The notes under the pieces are model-generated. The model did not search any database. It saw only the letters and a program-made list of their open reading frames with translations, and had not been told where the DNA came from. The position numbers and the translations under genes were made by a program. Of a stretch of DNA of 64,000 nucleotides, positions 9,138 through 17,017 are shown in pieces (the stretch's first letter is position 1; the number at the start of each line of letters is the position of its first letter). The DNA comes from JANRIC01 sp033765345 (GTDB lineage Bacteria > Bacteroidota > Bacteroidia > Cytophagales > Microscillaceae): positions 21,980-85,979 of the forward strand of contig JANRIC010000180.1 of NCBI GenBank assembly GCA_033765345.1. Direction: 5' to 3'.

Positions 9138-10340
9138 ATGAGCAATAGTAATAAACAAATAAACTCTGATCAAGAATTGAACAATAATATCAGTAAACCT
9201 GTAAGCTTAGGCCACGAATTAAATAATGAAATTTTACCAGATATAAAGGTAAAGAAAATTGAAAATATCATTCGCTATGATAGAAATTGGACTATAGAGA
9301 CTATTTTTAATCAAATAGAAAATGGGAATATCGATTTAAACCCCAAATTTCAGAGGAGAAACGCTTGGGATGATGAGAAAAAAAACAGACTCATTGAGTC
9401 TATTTTTTTAAATTATCCTATTCCTGAAATAGTTCTTGCAGAACATCCAACAAAAAGACAATCTTTTATTGTGATAGATGGTAAACAAAGACTCTTAACA
9501 CTGATAGGGTTCATTAATAGTGAAAAATATCCTTTTTGGAAGAAACCAAAATTACAAGGATTAACAGTTAGGAAAGATTTAGAAGGAAAAACCTACAAAG
9601 ACCTAGAGAAAGATGAAGATTTAATTAGAATTTTTTTAAATACAGATATGCGTTGTGCCATTACAACTAATATACCAGAAAACAATGGTTTATTATATGA
9701 TATGTTTTATAGATTAAATGCAGGATCTGAACCTCTAACCTTTCAAGAACTTAGACAAGCACTTTATCGTGGAGAATTTTCTGATTTTCTAATTAATAAA
9801 ACTAATGATTTACAATCTTTTCAACAAGTAATGGGCTTAGAAGAACCTGATAATAGGCTAGAGGATGTAGAAATTTTACTTCGTTTTTTTGCTGTTTATT
9901 TTTTTGGACATGAGTATAGAAGTAGTCTAAAAGATTTTTTGGATATGACTATGGAAAAACTAAATTATAAATGGGAGAAAGAAAACTACAAGGATAAAGT
10001 ACTCGATGTATATTCAAAAATTAACCTTTCTATTCAAAGATTAGAAAAGGTGTTTGGGAAAAAATCAGAGATAGCTAGATTACCAAACTCGAGCAAGTTC
10101 AACAAAGCTTTATTTGAAGTACAAGTTTATTATTTCTTATTTGTTGAAGAAGAATATCTAACTGATGAACTAATAAAAAAATTTAAACTTGTTTTTAACA
10201 ATTCATACATTGATGCTAACTACGCAAAGTCTCTTACTCAGGGTACAAATACGCTAGGAAGTTTGAAAAATAGGTTTGATAACTTCAGAAAACTATTAAA
10301 CAATTCTTTTGGATTGAATCTTTCCCAAAAACCCTATTGA
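9138..10340 (+). CDS. DUF262 (GmrSD/ParB-like) protein, probable defence effector
   Basis: The 400-residue protein belongs to the DUF262 family, whose ParB-like fold is shared with GmrSD and BrxU-type nucleases. The N-terminal signature FQRRNAWDDEKKNRLIESI lies near residues 72-90, and the conserved catalytic-type motif IVIDGKQRLLTL lies near residues 110-121 (DGQQR in most relatives, DGKQR here). There is no C-terminal DUF1524 HNH domain; the last third is unassigned and helical. Its stop abuts a HEPN gene, so the two are co-transcribed. Divergent from the methyltransferase. Base composition is clearly AT-richer than the core. Nuclease or NTP-dependent activity is inferred from family, not shown. 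Confidence 0.85.
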   Translation: MSNSNKQINSDQELNNNISKPVSLGHELNNEILPDIKVKKIENIIRYDRNWTIETIFNQIENGNIDLNPKFQRRNAWDDEKKNRLIESIFLNYPIPEIVLAEHPTKRQSFIVIDGKQRLLTLIGFINSEKYPFWKKPKLQGLTVRKDLEGKTYKDLEKDEDLIRIFLNTDMRCAITTNIPENNGLLYDMFYRLNAGSEPLTFQELRQALYRGEFSDFLINKTNDLQSFQQVMGLEEPDNRLEDVEILLRFFAVYFFGHEYRSSLKDFLDMTMEKLNYKWEKENYKDKVLDVYSKINLSIQRLEKVFGKKSEIARLPNSSKFNKALFEVQVYYFLFVEEEYLTDELIKKFKLVFNNSYIDANYAKSLTQGTNTLGSLKNRFDNFRKLLNNSFGLNLSQKPY

Positions 10341-10348
10341 ATGAATGT

Positions 10349-10996
10349 ATGAATGAATCCTTTGACGGTGTATTTAATATCTTAAAAAATTATTTGGATA
10401 ATCTTTATGCTTTTTTTTCAGGGAGATATACCCCTAATGTACGTCCTGATGACTCTTATTATAACGATTTAAAAGCATATACCCTGTTGTCTCACGCTGC
10501 AATTGAAGACTTCTTTGAAGATATAGCAAAAAGAGTATTAGTTGAAAGCATAAAACAATGGATAAATGAAAACAAGTTAAATGACACAATCTTATCAAGC
10601 ATAAAATTCATACAAAGTAAGCAGCTTAATGAAGTTCTGATTTCACTATTGAGATTCAAAATTGAAAATAAGAAGAAAGAAAAGGGAAACTTCTATGTCC
10701 AATTTAAAAGTTTATTGGATGAAATAGAAAATGGTTATAAGAAAAAATTAGATGATAATAATGGCATTAGACCTGAAAAGTTAGAGAAGCTTTTTGAAGC
10801 TGTAGGGCTGGATATTTCTGATGACCCTCGCCTCAGAACATCTCTTGTGCTTTTAGCGGATGCTCGTGGTGATTTTGCCCACAAAAAAAAGCCAGATAAC
10901 AGTATTTTGAAATATGCAAACTTTGAGGATATGAAAAATCGAGTTGATGATGTTTTAGAAATTTGTAGAAAAGTCATTGATCAGATTAATACTTGA
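10349..10996 (+). CDS. HEPN-domain protein with R-x4-H motif (MAE_28990/MAE_18760-like)
   Basis: The product is about 215 residues, largely helical. It ends with RGDFAH at residues 173-178, which matches the R-x4-6-H motif of HEPN ribonucleases. The preceding LLSHAAIEDFFEDIAKR helix near the N terminus is typical of the MAE_28990/MAE_18760 HEPN group. I chose the ATG at 10349; an in-frame TTG at 10337 overlaps the DUF262 stop (TTGA) and would give 219 residues. The start region carries a TGAATGAATGTATGAATGAA run. DUF262 plus HEPN pairs are known in defence contexts. RNA cleavage is an inference from the motif. Confidence 0.78.
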   Translation: MNESFDGVFNILKNYLDNLYAFFSGRYTPNVRPDDSYYNDLKAYTLLSHAAIEDFFEDIAKRVLVESIKQWINENKLNDTILSSIKFIQSKQLNEVLISLLRFKIENKKKEKGNFYVQFKSLLDEIENGYKKKLDDNNGIRPEKLEKLFEAVGLDISDDPRLRTSLVLLADARGDFAHKKKPDNSILKYANFEDMKNRVDDVLEICRKVIDQINT

Positions 10997-11188
10997 TGTG
11001 TCCCCTTTTCTCCTCGGTCTATAATCTACTTTAATAATATCAGCTACGGCTATGCCATCGAGAAATCTCAGGAAGGATTTCATATATATACACTCCAAAA
11101 GCAGGAAAATATGAAGTGGCAACTCCTCTACAAAAAAGAACTTGCTTATAAGCTGATTCCTCTTGCACCCAAGAAAAAAATCAAATAA
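10997..11188 (+). pseudogene. C-terminal remnant of a broken gene
   Basis: An open frame continues in phase from the HEPN stop for 63 codons to a TAA at 11186-11188. From about 11030 it reads YFNNISYGYAIEKSQEGF and ends LAPKKKIK. Codon use and base composition look like the surrounding core genes rather than the AT-rich island. No start codon with upstream signals belongs to it. I read it as the 3' tail of a gene whose 5' part was lost when the island arrived. The family is not recognised. Chance coding potential is the alternative. Confidence 0.4.
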
Positions 11189-11402
11189 AATGGTTGATTT
11201 ATGAAATTCCTTCCAATCTAATCTCTGGTAGTGTTAAACAAGTAATGCTATTTATTTAAAAAAGGGCTTTGTGATGGTATCAAAGCTGAAGACTCTTACC
11301 TTAAAGCAAACTGAATAGCATTTCCAAAAGATTAAAAGGCTAAAATCGGAAGGTACGGGATTTTGCAGAATAAAAATAGTATTTGAAGGATTTTTTTTGC
11401 TT
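11189..11402. other. Intergenic, no feature seen
   Basis: AT-rich spacer between the gene remnant and the DUF5615 gene. No convincing coding frame, promoter or hairpin with a T-run was seen. Confidence 0.5.
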
Positions 11403-11783
11403 TTAGAATTGTCTTACTCGAATTTTGACAATTTCCGGTTTGTTTTCGGCAACGATGATAAAAGGAGATTTTATTTCATTAATCTGATTGAATAGATGTT
11501 GCAAAGTTTGTATATGAAAAGAAGACTCAAAATGCCCGGGACGTAAATAAATAATGCCCGTAAAACTTATCTCTCTTTGATGAATAATTGTACCGAAATC
11601 GCTATCCTGAGTTACAATAATGCGATTCTCAATGAAAGCTAACTGAATTAAATAAATATCGCTTACTCCAAATAGATTTTCTTCCCTTACCGATTTGACA
11701 TCAATTTTTTGTTCTCTTAAAAAATCAACAATTTTAGAAGGCAGATTTTCATCCACAAGCCATGCAAAGTTTTGTAGTAACAT
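11403..11783 (-). CDS. DUF5615 PIN-like toxin
   Basis: The product is 126 residues from the ATG at 11783. DUF5615 proteins have a PIN-like (Mut7-C) ribonuclease fold and act as toxins paired with DUF433 antitoxins. The acidic residues expected of the fold are visible: WLVDENLPSKIVDFL near the N terminus, and IIVTQDSDFGTII, where DxDFG is the family hallmark. The ATG lies 1 nt after the DUF433 stop (TAA-G-ATG), so the pair is tightly coupled. A longer TTG-initiated form would overlap the antitoxin. RNA cleavage is inferred. Confidence 0.85.
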   Translation of the reverse strand: MLLQNFAWLVDENLPSKIVDFLREQKIDVKSVREENLFGVSDIYLIQLAFIENRIIVTQDSDFGTIIHQREISFTGIIYLRPGHFESSFHIQTLQHLFNQINEIKSPFIIVAENKPEIVKIRVRQF

Positions 11784-11784
11784 C

Positions 11785-12021
11785 TTAGGCAGTTTTAGGA
11801 ATATCAATAAAAATGTCGTTTTTTAGGTAATAGGCTGCATATAGTAAGGCTTCTTGAAGAGCCTCATAACTTAAGTGAGTATATTCTTCCTGAATATCTC
11901 GCAAGGTAGCTCCAGAGGCAAGCCATTCTAAAATCAAATCTATGCTGATACGACTACCCTTGATGCAGGGTTTGCCGTTTAAAATTGCCGGATTAGAAAC
12001 AATATATTGAAAATTTTTCAT
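11785..12021 (-). CDS. DUF433 antitoxin
   Basis: The 78-residue protein is a DUF433 domain, a small helix-turn-helix-like antitoxin. Visible family features are VSNPAILNGKPCIKGSRISIDLILEWLASG, with GKPCIKGSRI as the core signature, and a following helix (LRDIQEEYTHLSYEALQEAL). It is the first gene of a two-gene unit with the DUF5615 toxin, in the antitoxin-first order. A -7 promoter element is at 12039-12046. Confidence 0.87.
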   Translation of the reverse strand: MKNFQYIVSNPAILNGKPCIKGSRISIDLILEWLASGATLRDIQEEYTHLSYEALQEALLYAAYYLKNDIFIDIPKTA

Positions 12022-12038
12022 CTCAAATTTCTTTTCTT

Positions 12039-12046
12039 CAAATATA
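12039..12046 (-). promoter_or_regulatory. -7 promoter element of the DUF433/DUF5615 unit
   Basis: The minus strand reads TATATTTG, matching TAnnTTTG, 17 bp upstream of the DUF433 ATG. No TTG lies at the ideal spacing. Confidence 0.45.
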
Positions 12047-12127
12047 CCGATTTCTAAAGAAATCTGATTGTTTATTACAGTTCAAATACAAGTGTTTCTA
12101 CATAAAAACTTATAAAACCCAGATAGC

Positions 12128-12160
12128 AGATTTTCCAAATCTTTGAGATTTGAAAAATCT
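12128..12160. repeat. Short inverted repeat (hairpin)
   Basis: AGATTTTCCAAATCT and AGATTTGAAAAATCT are inverted copies, 14 of 15 pairs, with a 3-nt loop. It lies upstream of the toxin-antitoxin unit, so it is not that unit's terminator. It could be a small REP-like repeat. Confidence 0.5.
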
Positions 12161-12238
12161 TAAGTGCACCATCAAAGGTTTAGTTTGTTAAAACAAGTGC
12201 AATTTCTTTTGCATAGATTGTAAATTATTAAAAATAGC

Positions 12239-12461
12239 GGTTCTCTGACAATTTATGTGGGAATGATCCATGCAAGTATTTTCAAACAATAATTCTATAA
12301 AAAATAAGTGCATTCAATTTTCCTCTCTTGATGATCAATTTTGCCACGAATGCACGAATAAACGCCCTTATTCGTGCATTCGTGGCAAGCAATTCTTTCA
12401 AATGTTTAGTGGATAGCAAGTCTAATCAAGATGTGTCACTCACAAAATTTGTCAGAGAACC
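12239..12461. mobile_element. MITE-like element with terminal inverted repeats
   Basis: The left end reads GGTTCTCTGACAATTTATGT and the right end, read on the minus strand, starts GGTTCTCTGACAAATTTTGT. The ends match closely over about 21 bp, with one indel near the middle. The interval of 223 bp has no coding capacity for a transposase. An internal perfect hairpin lies at 12341-12388. No clear target-site duplication is visible. The cognate insertion sequence family is not identified. Confidence 0.65.
12341..12388. repeat. Perfect 21-bp-arm palindrome inside the MITE-like element
   Basis: Arms at 12341-12361 and 12368-12388 are perfect inverted copies separated by 6 nt. The core word is CACGAATGCACGAAT. 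It can form a long hairpin in RNA or a cruciform in DNA. There is no T-run next to it, so it is not a standard terminator. Confidence 0.85.
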
Positions 12462-12590
12462 AAATTCTTTTATAAAAAGGCATAAAATTTGGTGAAAAAT
12501 CTAAGGCTTTCAAGCCACATTGCCTAAAAAAGAGATAATTTCATTACCTTAGCAACGTTTTTCTATCCAGTTAGCTATTTTTATTTTCGC

Positions 12591-14066
12591 ATGAAAACAT
12601 ATTTACTCGTATTGCTATCTCTGATTCTTTTTATCACAAGTCTGACAGCCCAAGTAAACAGAGGAGCAGATTACAAGCCTGATTATAAGTATGCCCCCGC
12701 TCAATTGCAATATGATTTTACCATCTTTCGCTGGCTGCTGGAGAAAATTCACCCTGGATTGGATTGGTACACCCCTAAAGCTCGCTTGGATTATTTAATG
12801 GACAGTACGTATGCTTTATTGGATTCAGATTCGCTGACTGAAAGGGCGTTTTATCAACTCCTTAGCCCCATTGTAGCGCAAATTCACTGTGGCCACACCA
12901 TTCTGGATCCTTCTTATTTCTATCAGGATTTGGGCAAACGCTTCCCGCTTGACCTTAAATTTGTTGAAGGAAAAGCCTATCTTCGTTATAATTATATGGA
13001 AGATCAGGAAGTACCCCTTGGCTCTGAAGTACTCAGCATCAACGGGCAAGCTATGCCCGAACTCATCCAAGAGCTTTTTAGGCACATCCCCTCAGATGCC
13101 ACACATCCCGCAGGAAAGTATGCCACACTGGATGAAGATTTTCAAAATTATTATGATTTACTGATTGCACAGCCCGATACTTTTGTTCTGGAATGTATCC
13201 ACATGGAAAGCAAAGAAAAAATAATACTGAAAATCCCTGCTTTAGATTCGGACAAACTCCGAAGCTATAACAAACGATACCTGGATGACCTGATGGAGCA
13301 TAAAACCCTGGATTTGAAAATATTACATGAAGCTCAAACTGCAATTCTTGAAATCAATTCTTTTTATCCGATTGATATTAAGTTTGAAAGGCAAAGATTT
13401 GACAAATACATAAAAAAGGCCTTTGCCCAAATCAGAAGCGAAAAAGTACAAAGTCTTATTATTGACCTTCGCCGAAATGGGGGAGGGGAAATGTTATATG
13501 TCAATGAATTGTTTTCGTATATAGCCCAAAAGCCTTATCAGTTTCTGGATCGTGTAGAAGTATCTACCAATAAAGAAGTAAGTCTGGCTTCTCTGAGAGA
13601 ATTGTCTAAGCTAAAGGTACACAATCCTCGCCACGTTGCCGAAACCGATTCGGGTACATATATAGTCAAGGCACAATATTATAACTTCTTAGAAAAACAA
13701 AAACCCAAAAAATACCCTTTTGCAGGCGATGTATACGTGCTGATTAGTCATAAAAGTTTTTCGGCCGGAAGCTTTTTTGCTACCTTGGCTTATGCCGAAA
13801 ACCGAGCTGTATTTGTAGGGGAAGAAAGCGGTGGTGGTGCTTATGGTCTCAATGGAGGAGATTTTATTGATATAGCTCTCCCCAATACCAATCTGCTCAT
13901 TGAAATCCCTGTGGAAAAATGGGTCAAGGAAATACCTAATTATCCTGACTCAAAGCGTGGTATTATTCCTCAACATATAGTACGCAATACCATGAAGGAT
14001 CTACTCATAGGCAAAGATCGAGTGTTGGAATATACCCTGGATTTGATTTATAAGAAAAAGGAATAA
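12591..14066 (+). CDS. S41-family peptidase-like protein, secreted
   Basis: The 491-residue product has a signal peptide (cleavage after about SLTAQ). The C-terminal half is an S41 (tail-specific protease/interphotoreceptor retinoid-binding) domain: LIIDLRRNGGGEM is the family glycine motif, and SHKSFSAGSFFATLA near residue 390 carries the nucleophile serine (SAGS). A later GEESGGGAYGLNGGD matches the substrate-pocket region. The N-terminal half has a PDZ-like stretch (GSEVLSINGQAM). It probably acts in the periplasm or outer membrane. It stands alone between the MITE-like element and a convergent symporter. Confidence 0.85.
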   Translation: MKTYLLVLLSLILFITSLTAQVNRGADYKPDYKYAPAQLQYDFTIFRWLLEKIHPGLDWYTPKARLDYLMDSTYALLDSDSLTERAFYQLLSPIVAQIHCGHTILDPSYFYQDLGKRFPLDLKFVEGKAYLRYNYMEDQEVPLGSEVLSINGQAMPELIQELFRHIPSDATHPAGKYATLDEDFQNYYDLLIAQPDTFVLECIHMESKEKIILKIPALDSDKLRSYNKRYLDDLMEHKTLDLKILHEAQTAILEINSFYPIDIKFERQRFDKYIKKAFAQIRSEKVQSLIIDLRRNGGGEMLYVNELFSYIAQKPYQFLDRVEVSTNKEVSLASLRELSKLKVHNPRHVAETDSGTYIVKAQYYNFLEKQKPKKYPFAGDVYVLISHKSFSAGSFFATLAYAENRAVFVGEESGGGAYGLNGGDFIDIALPNTNLLIEIPVEKWVKEIPNYPDSKRGIIPQHIVRNTMKDLLIGKDRVLEYTLDLIYKKKE

Positions 14067-14172
14067 TCTCGCATTTGCGAATCAAAGCGTAAAGATGATT
14101 CCCTAACTCAGAAAGATGAGCGATCTTGTAGTACATATTTCAAAAAAAACAAGGTGATGACCCTACCCACTC

Positions 14173-15588
14173 TTAAGGATTCATCTCTGGTACTTCACCT
14201 GATAATTTTTGATCTTCCACATAATTATCTTCAAATTCACCTTCCCAGCGTGCTACCACGGCGGTTGCCAGACAATTTCCTATTACATTGACAGAAGTTC
14301 GAGCCATATCCATCAATTCGTCTATGCCCAAGATGATAAAAATCGGCTCTACGGGCAAATCAAACTGAGAAGCCGTAGCCAGCAGAATCACCAAAGAAGC
14401 ACGGGGTACACCCGCAACTCCTTTACTGGTCAGCATCAGGGTAAAAACGATCAACAATTGTTGGGAAAAACTTAAATCTATTTTGGCTGACTGAGCCACA
14501 AAAACTGTAGCCAAAGCCAAATAAAGTGTAGTACCATCCAAATTAAAACTATAACCAGTAGGCATAACAAAGGCTACAATTTTACGAGGCACACCGATAG
14601 ATTCCATCGCTTTCATGGCTTTGGGAAGTGCGGATTCCGAACTGGTAGTCGCAAAAGCCAGCGTGACCGGCTCGGCAATGGCCAAAATAAAACGTTTGAT
14701 CGGTAGGCGAATTATCAAAGCTACGGGCAGCAACACCACCAGCATAAAGACAATCAAAGATACATAAAGTGTAGCCAAGAGCATCAGCAGGTTTTTGAGG
14801 ATTTCAATGCCCATGTGCCCTACCGAATAAGCCATAGCCGCAAAAACGGCAAAAGGGGCAAATTGCATTACAATATTGGTAAATTTAAACATCACTTCCG
14901 CCAAACTCTCAGTGAATTGTAGCATGGGATGTTTATGCGCTTCACTGACCATTGCCAGTCCAATTCCAAAGACAATACTAAAAATGACGATTTGGAGTAC
15001 TTGCCCTTCTGCCACGGCAAGCGCAAAATTTTCAGGAAAGATATGCAAGATAATTTCATCCCATTTTTTGGGGGTGGGTGTGCTTGGTAGACCTTCTTTG
15101 CTGCTCACAGGAGGCAGCTCAATCCCCACACCTGCCTGACTGATGTTGATGGCTGCCAGACCGATAAAAAGGGCAATAGTTGTGACAATTTCAAAATAAA
15201 CCAGTGATTTCCAGCCCATACGCCCCACCTGTTTGATATCCGAATGCCCAGCAATACCCAGCACCAGGGTGGCAAATAACAAAGGAGCGATGATAGATTT
15301 GATCATCTTGAGGAAGATTTTGCTCACTACATTGAGGTTTTGAGAGAATGCCGGAAAGTCCAGACCAACCTCCGCCCCCAAGAGCATACTGATCAGAATC
15401 CAGGTGGTAAGGGAATTTTTACTGAATCCATATAAAATCAAAAGAGCCAAAGCCAGCCAACGCGCGCTTAAAAGCAGCTCAGGAGTCAATGATATCCCTG
15501 AATAAGCATCCAGCAGATGTAACACTGCGGCCATAAAAAAGGCCAAGCTCAGGGCGGGAATCAAAAATTTCTGAAGATAAAGCTTCAT
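14173..15588 (-). CDS. dicarboxylate/amino acid:cation symporter (SDF/DAACS family)
   Basis: This is an integral inner-membrane symporter of 471 residues for dicarboxylates or acidic amino acids driven by H+ or Na+. Family motifs are intact: serine-rich AFATTSSESALPKAM near residue 315, the PTGYSFNLDGT stretch (NLDGT contributes to cation binding), and MDMARTSVNVIGNCLA with the NVxGN site. Multiple hydrophobic helices span the protein. Substrate cannot be assigned between glutamate, aspartate and C4-dicarboxylates. Convergent with the S41 gene. No operon partner. Confidence 0.92.
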   Translation of the reverse strand: MKLYLQKFLIPALSLAFFMAAVLHLLDAYSGISLTPELLLSARWLALALLILYGFSKNSLTTWILISMLLGAEVGLDFPAFSQNLNVVSKIFLKMIKSIIAPLLFATLVLGIAGHSDIKQVGRMGWKSLVYFEIVTTIALFIGLAAINISQAGVGIELPPVSSKEGLPSTPTPKKWDEIILHIFPENFALAVAEGQVLQIVIFSIVFGIGLAMVSEAHKHPMLQFTESLAEVMFKFTNIVMQFAPFAVFAAMAYSVGHMGIEILKNLLMLLATLYVSLIVFMLVVLLPVALIIRLPIKRFILAIAEPVTLAFATTSSESALPKAMKAMESIGVPRKIVAFVMPTGYSFNLDGTTLYLALATVFVAQSAKIDLSFSQQLLIVFTLMLTSKGVAGVPRASLVILLATASQFDLPVEPIFIILGIDELMDMARTSVNVIGNCLATAVVARWEGEFEDNYVEDQKLSGEVPEMNP

Positions 15589-15703
15589 ATCTTTTTAAGT
15601 CTAATCCTATAAATTTAGAAAACTCTTGCAAGTATCTGTTTTTAAATCTATCAAACCTCGAAAACAGATTCGCATGGATGGCAAGGATAATTAAAAATTT
15701 TGA

Positions 15704-15779
15704 ATATTTTCCAAAATTCACAAGATTAGCCTGGAAATAGGTTTTTTTTGGTGAGTTATTTGAAAATTTTGGAAAATAT
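15704..15779. repeat. Inverted repeat, 15-bp perfect arms
   Basis: ATATTTTCCAAAATT at 15704-15718 and AATTTTGGAAAATAT at 15765-15779 are perfect inverted copies with a 46-nt spacer. The right arm ends 12 bp before the 21-bp tandem array begins. Function is unknown. Confidence 0.6.
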
Positions 15780-15791
15780 CCTGTAAATCTG

Positions 15792-16043
15792 CCTGCTCAA
15801 CGCATGGAAATGCCTGCTCAACGCACGGAAATGCCTGCTCAACGCATGGAAATGCCTGCTCAACGCATGGAAATGCCTGCTCAACGCATGGAAATGCCTG
15901 CTCAACGCATGGAAATGCCTGCTCGATACGAAGAAATACCTGCTCGATACGAAGAAACACTTGCTCGATACGAAGAAACACTTGCTCGATACGAAGAAAT
16001 ACCTGCTCGATACGAAGAAATACCTGCTCGATACGAAGAAACA
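15792..16043. repeat. Tandem array of twelve exact 21-bp units in two families
   Basis: Units 1-6 read CCTGCTCAACGCATGGAAAT plus G, with one T-to-C change in unit 2. Units 7-12 read CCTGCTCGATACGAAGAAAT plus A, with CCT/CTT and ATA/ACA variants. Total length is exactly 252 bp. Since 21 is a multiple of 3, several frames stay open on both strands: the plus strand gives heptads like EMPAQRM and EIPARYE, the minus strand EQVFLRI and EQAFPCV. Each gives a protein of about 100 residues. No start context or homology shows which, if any, is real, so I do not call a gene. There are no spacers, so it is not a CRISPR array. Confidence 0.9.
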
Positions 16044-16093
16044 CTTGCTCCATGCAGAGAAATAAGGCGGCATAGATACTCTAAAAATCAAAA

Positions 16094-16129
16094 GGCTTGA
16101 TCAAATTTATGCTCAAATTTGATCAAGCC
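16094..16129. terminator. Strong hairpin, possible bidirectional terminator
   Basis: GGCTTGATCAAATTT and AAATTTGATCAAGCC form a perfect 15-bp stem with a 6-nt loop, 33 bp past the end of the TPR gene (minus strand) and past the tandem array (plus strand). On the minus strand it is followed by TTTTGATTTTT, consistent with a terminator for the TPR gene. Confidence 0.6.
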
Positions 16130-16161
16130 CTTGGATATTTCCCCAGATTTTAGGAGTCTCT

Positions 16162-16647
16162 TCAGACCGTTTTTGTTTTAAGATTTTTGAGTTGTTTTCT
16201 AAATTCCTGATTATGGGGGTAAATCTTAAGCAATCTTTCATAAACACGGATTGCTCTGTGGAAATCACCAATGAGTAGAGATATTTCACCGAGGATTGAC
16301 AAAGCTCCAAAATGACGATTTTCCATACTAAGCACCTGCTTAATATCTTCTATGGCTTGTTTGAAGCTTCCGCGCATAAAATAAGCCATTGCCCTCTGAT
16401 TCCAGCCTTCGGCAAAGTTAGGGTTTAAGGCAATTACCAGTGTAAAGGAGTCAATGGCGGCGTTATAATCCATCTCATTCATATATTGGGATCCTTCTTC
16501 CATCAGGGTATTAATTTGGGTTTCCCCGCTATCCATCCAGATTTCCCAGATATCAGCTTCAATATTTTTGATGGCATCCTTTTCTTCGGCGTATTGCAAT
16601 AGAGTAAATAAGAAATTAAGTCGTTTTGTAAAATTATCAGAACGCAT
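16162..16647 (-). CDS. TPR-repeat protein
   Basis: The product has about 161 residues from the ATG at 16647; an upstream in-frame TTG is less likely. Two or three tetratricopeptide repeats are visible in the middle: EEGSQYMNEMDYNAAIDSF, ALNPNFAEGWNQRAMAYFMR, and FGALSILGEISLLIGDFHRA followed by YERLLKIYPHNQEF. No signal peptide. It likely acts as a cytoplasmic protein-binding scaffold. The N-terminal 40 residues are unassigned. No operon partner. Confidence 0.8.
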   Translation of the reverse strand: MRSDNFTKRLNFLFTLLQYAEEKDAIKNIEADIWEIWMDSGETQINTLMEEGSQYMNEMDYNAAIDSFTLVIALNPNFAEGWNQRAMAYFMRGSFKQAIEDIKQVLSMENRHFGALSILGEISLLIGDFHRAIRVYERLLKIYPHNQEFRKQLKNLKTKTV

Positions 16648-16985
16648 AATCAATCTTTTAAGGCGGTTAATTTTTTTAATAAAGTTCTTTCCTTGAATGA
16701 GACTCAGGGCAGTGGATGGGTGATGAAGAATGCCTTCGAATTTAATAAAGGCTTGTTTTAAATTTGTAAGGGTAGAAGAAATTGCATCGCTGAAATACTA
16801 AGTCTTTAACTGTGATTTATGTAATAAAGTTACAGTCTTTGTCAGAATTTATGGGGGTAAGGGCTTAAAAACGGGTGTTTTATCTACCTATTCGCTAGGT
16901 TTTTACGAACTTTTGGAAGCGAATCAGGCATATTTTATATACCTAATGGGCTTTCCTACTGCATACTACGTGTGTAGGAAAATCA
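16648..16985. other. Intergenic, no gene seen
   Basis: A 340-bp spacer between a TPR gene and a serine hydrolase gene transcribed the same way. No open frame of note, and no promoter match upstream of the TPR gene. Confidence 0.5.
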
Positions 16986-17017
16986 GGGAAAAATAGATGC
17001 TTGCAAAGCATCTATTT
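16986..17017 (-). terminator. Terminator overlapping the stop of the serine hydrolase gene
   Basis: AAATAGATGCTT and AAGCATCTATTT form a 12-bp perfect stem with a 3-nt loop. On the minus strand it is followed by TTTTTCCC. The stem begins within the stop codon at 17016-17018. Confidence 0.75.

Noticed and set aside
12239..12461. Complete insertion sequence
   Set aside because: The 223-bp interval has no transposase frame, so only a non-autonomous element is supported.
15479..15721. 80-codon frame upstream of the symporter on the minus strand
   Set aside because: Overlaps the symporter start region in another frame and has no recognisable product.
15792..16043. CRISPR array
   Set aside because: Units are directly adjacent with no spacers and no cas genes are nearby.
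15718..16100. Repeat-coded proteins on both strands of the 21-bp array (about 98-111 residues)
   Set aside because: Open frames arise automatically from a 21-bp repeat without stops. No promoter, start context or homology favours any of them, so the array is listed as a repeat only.
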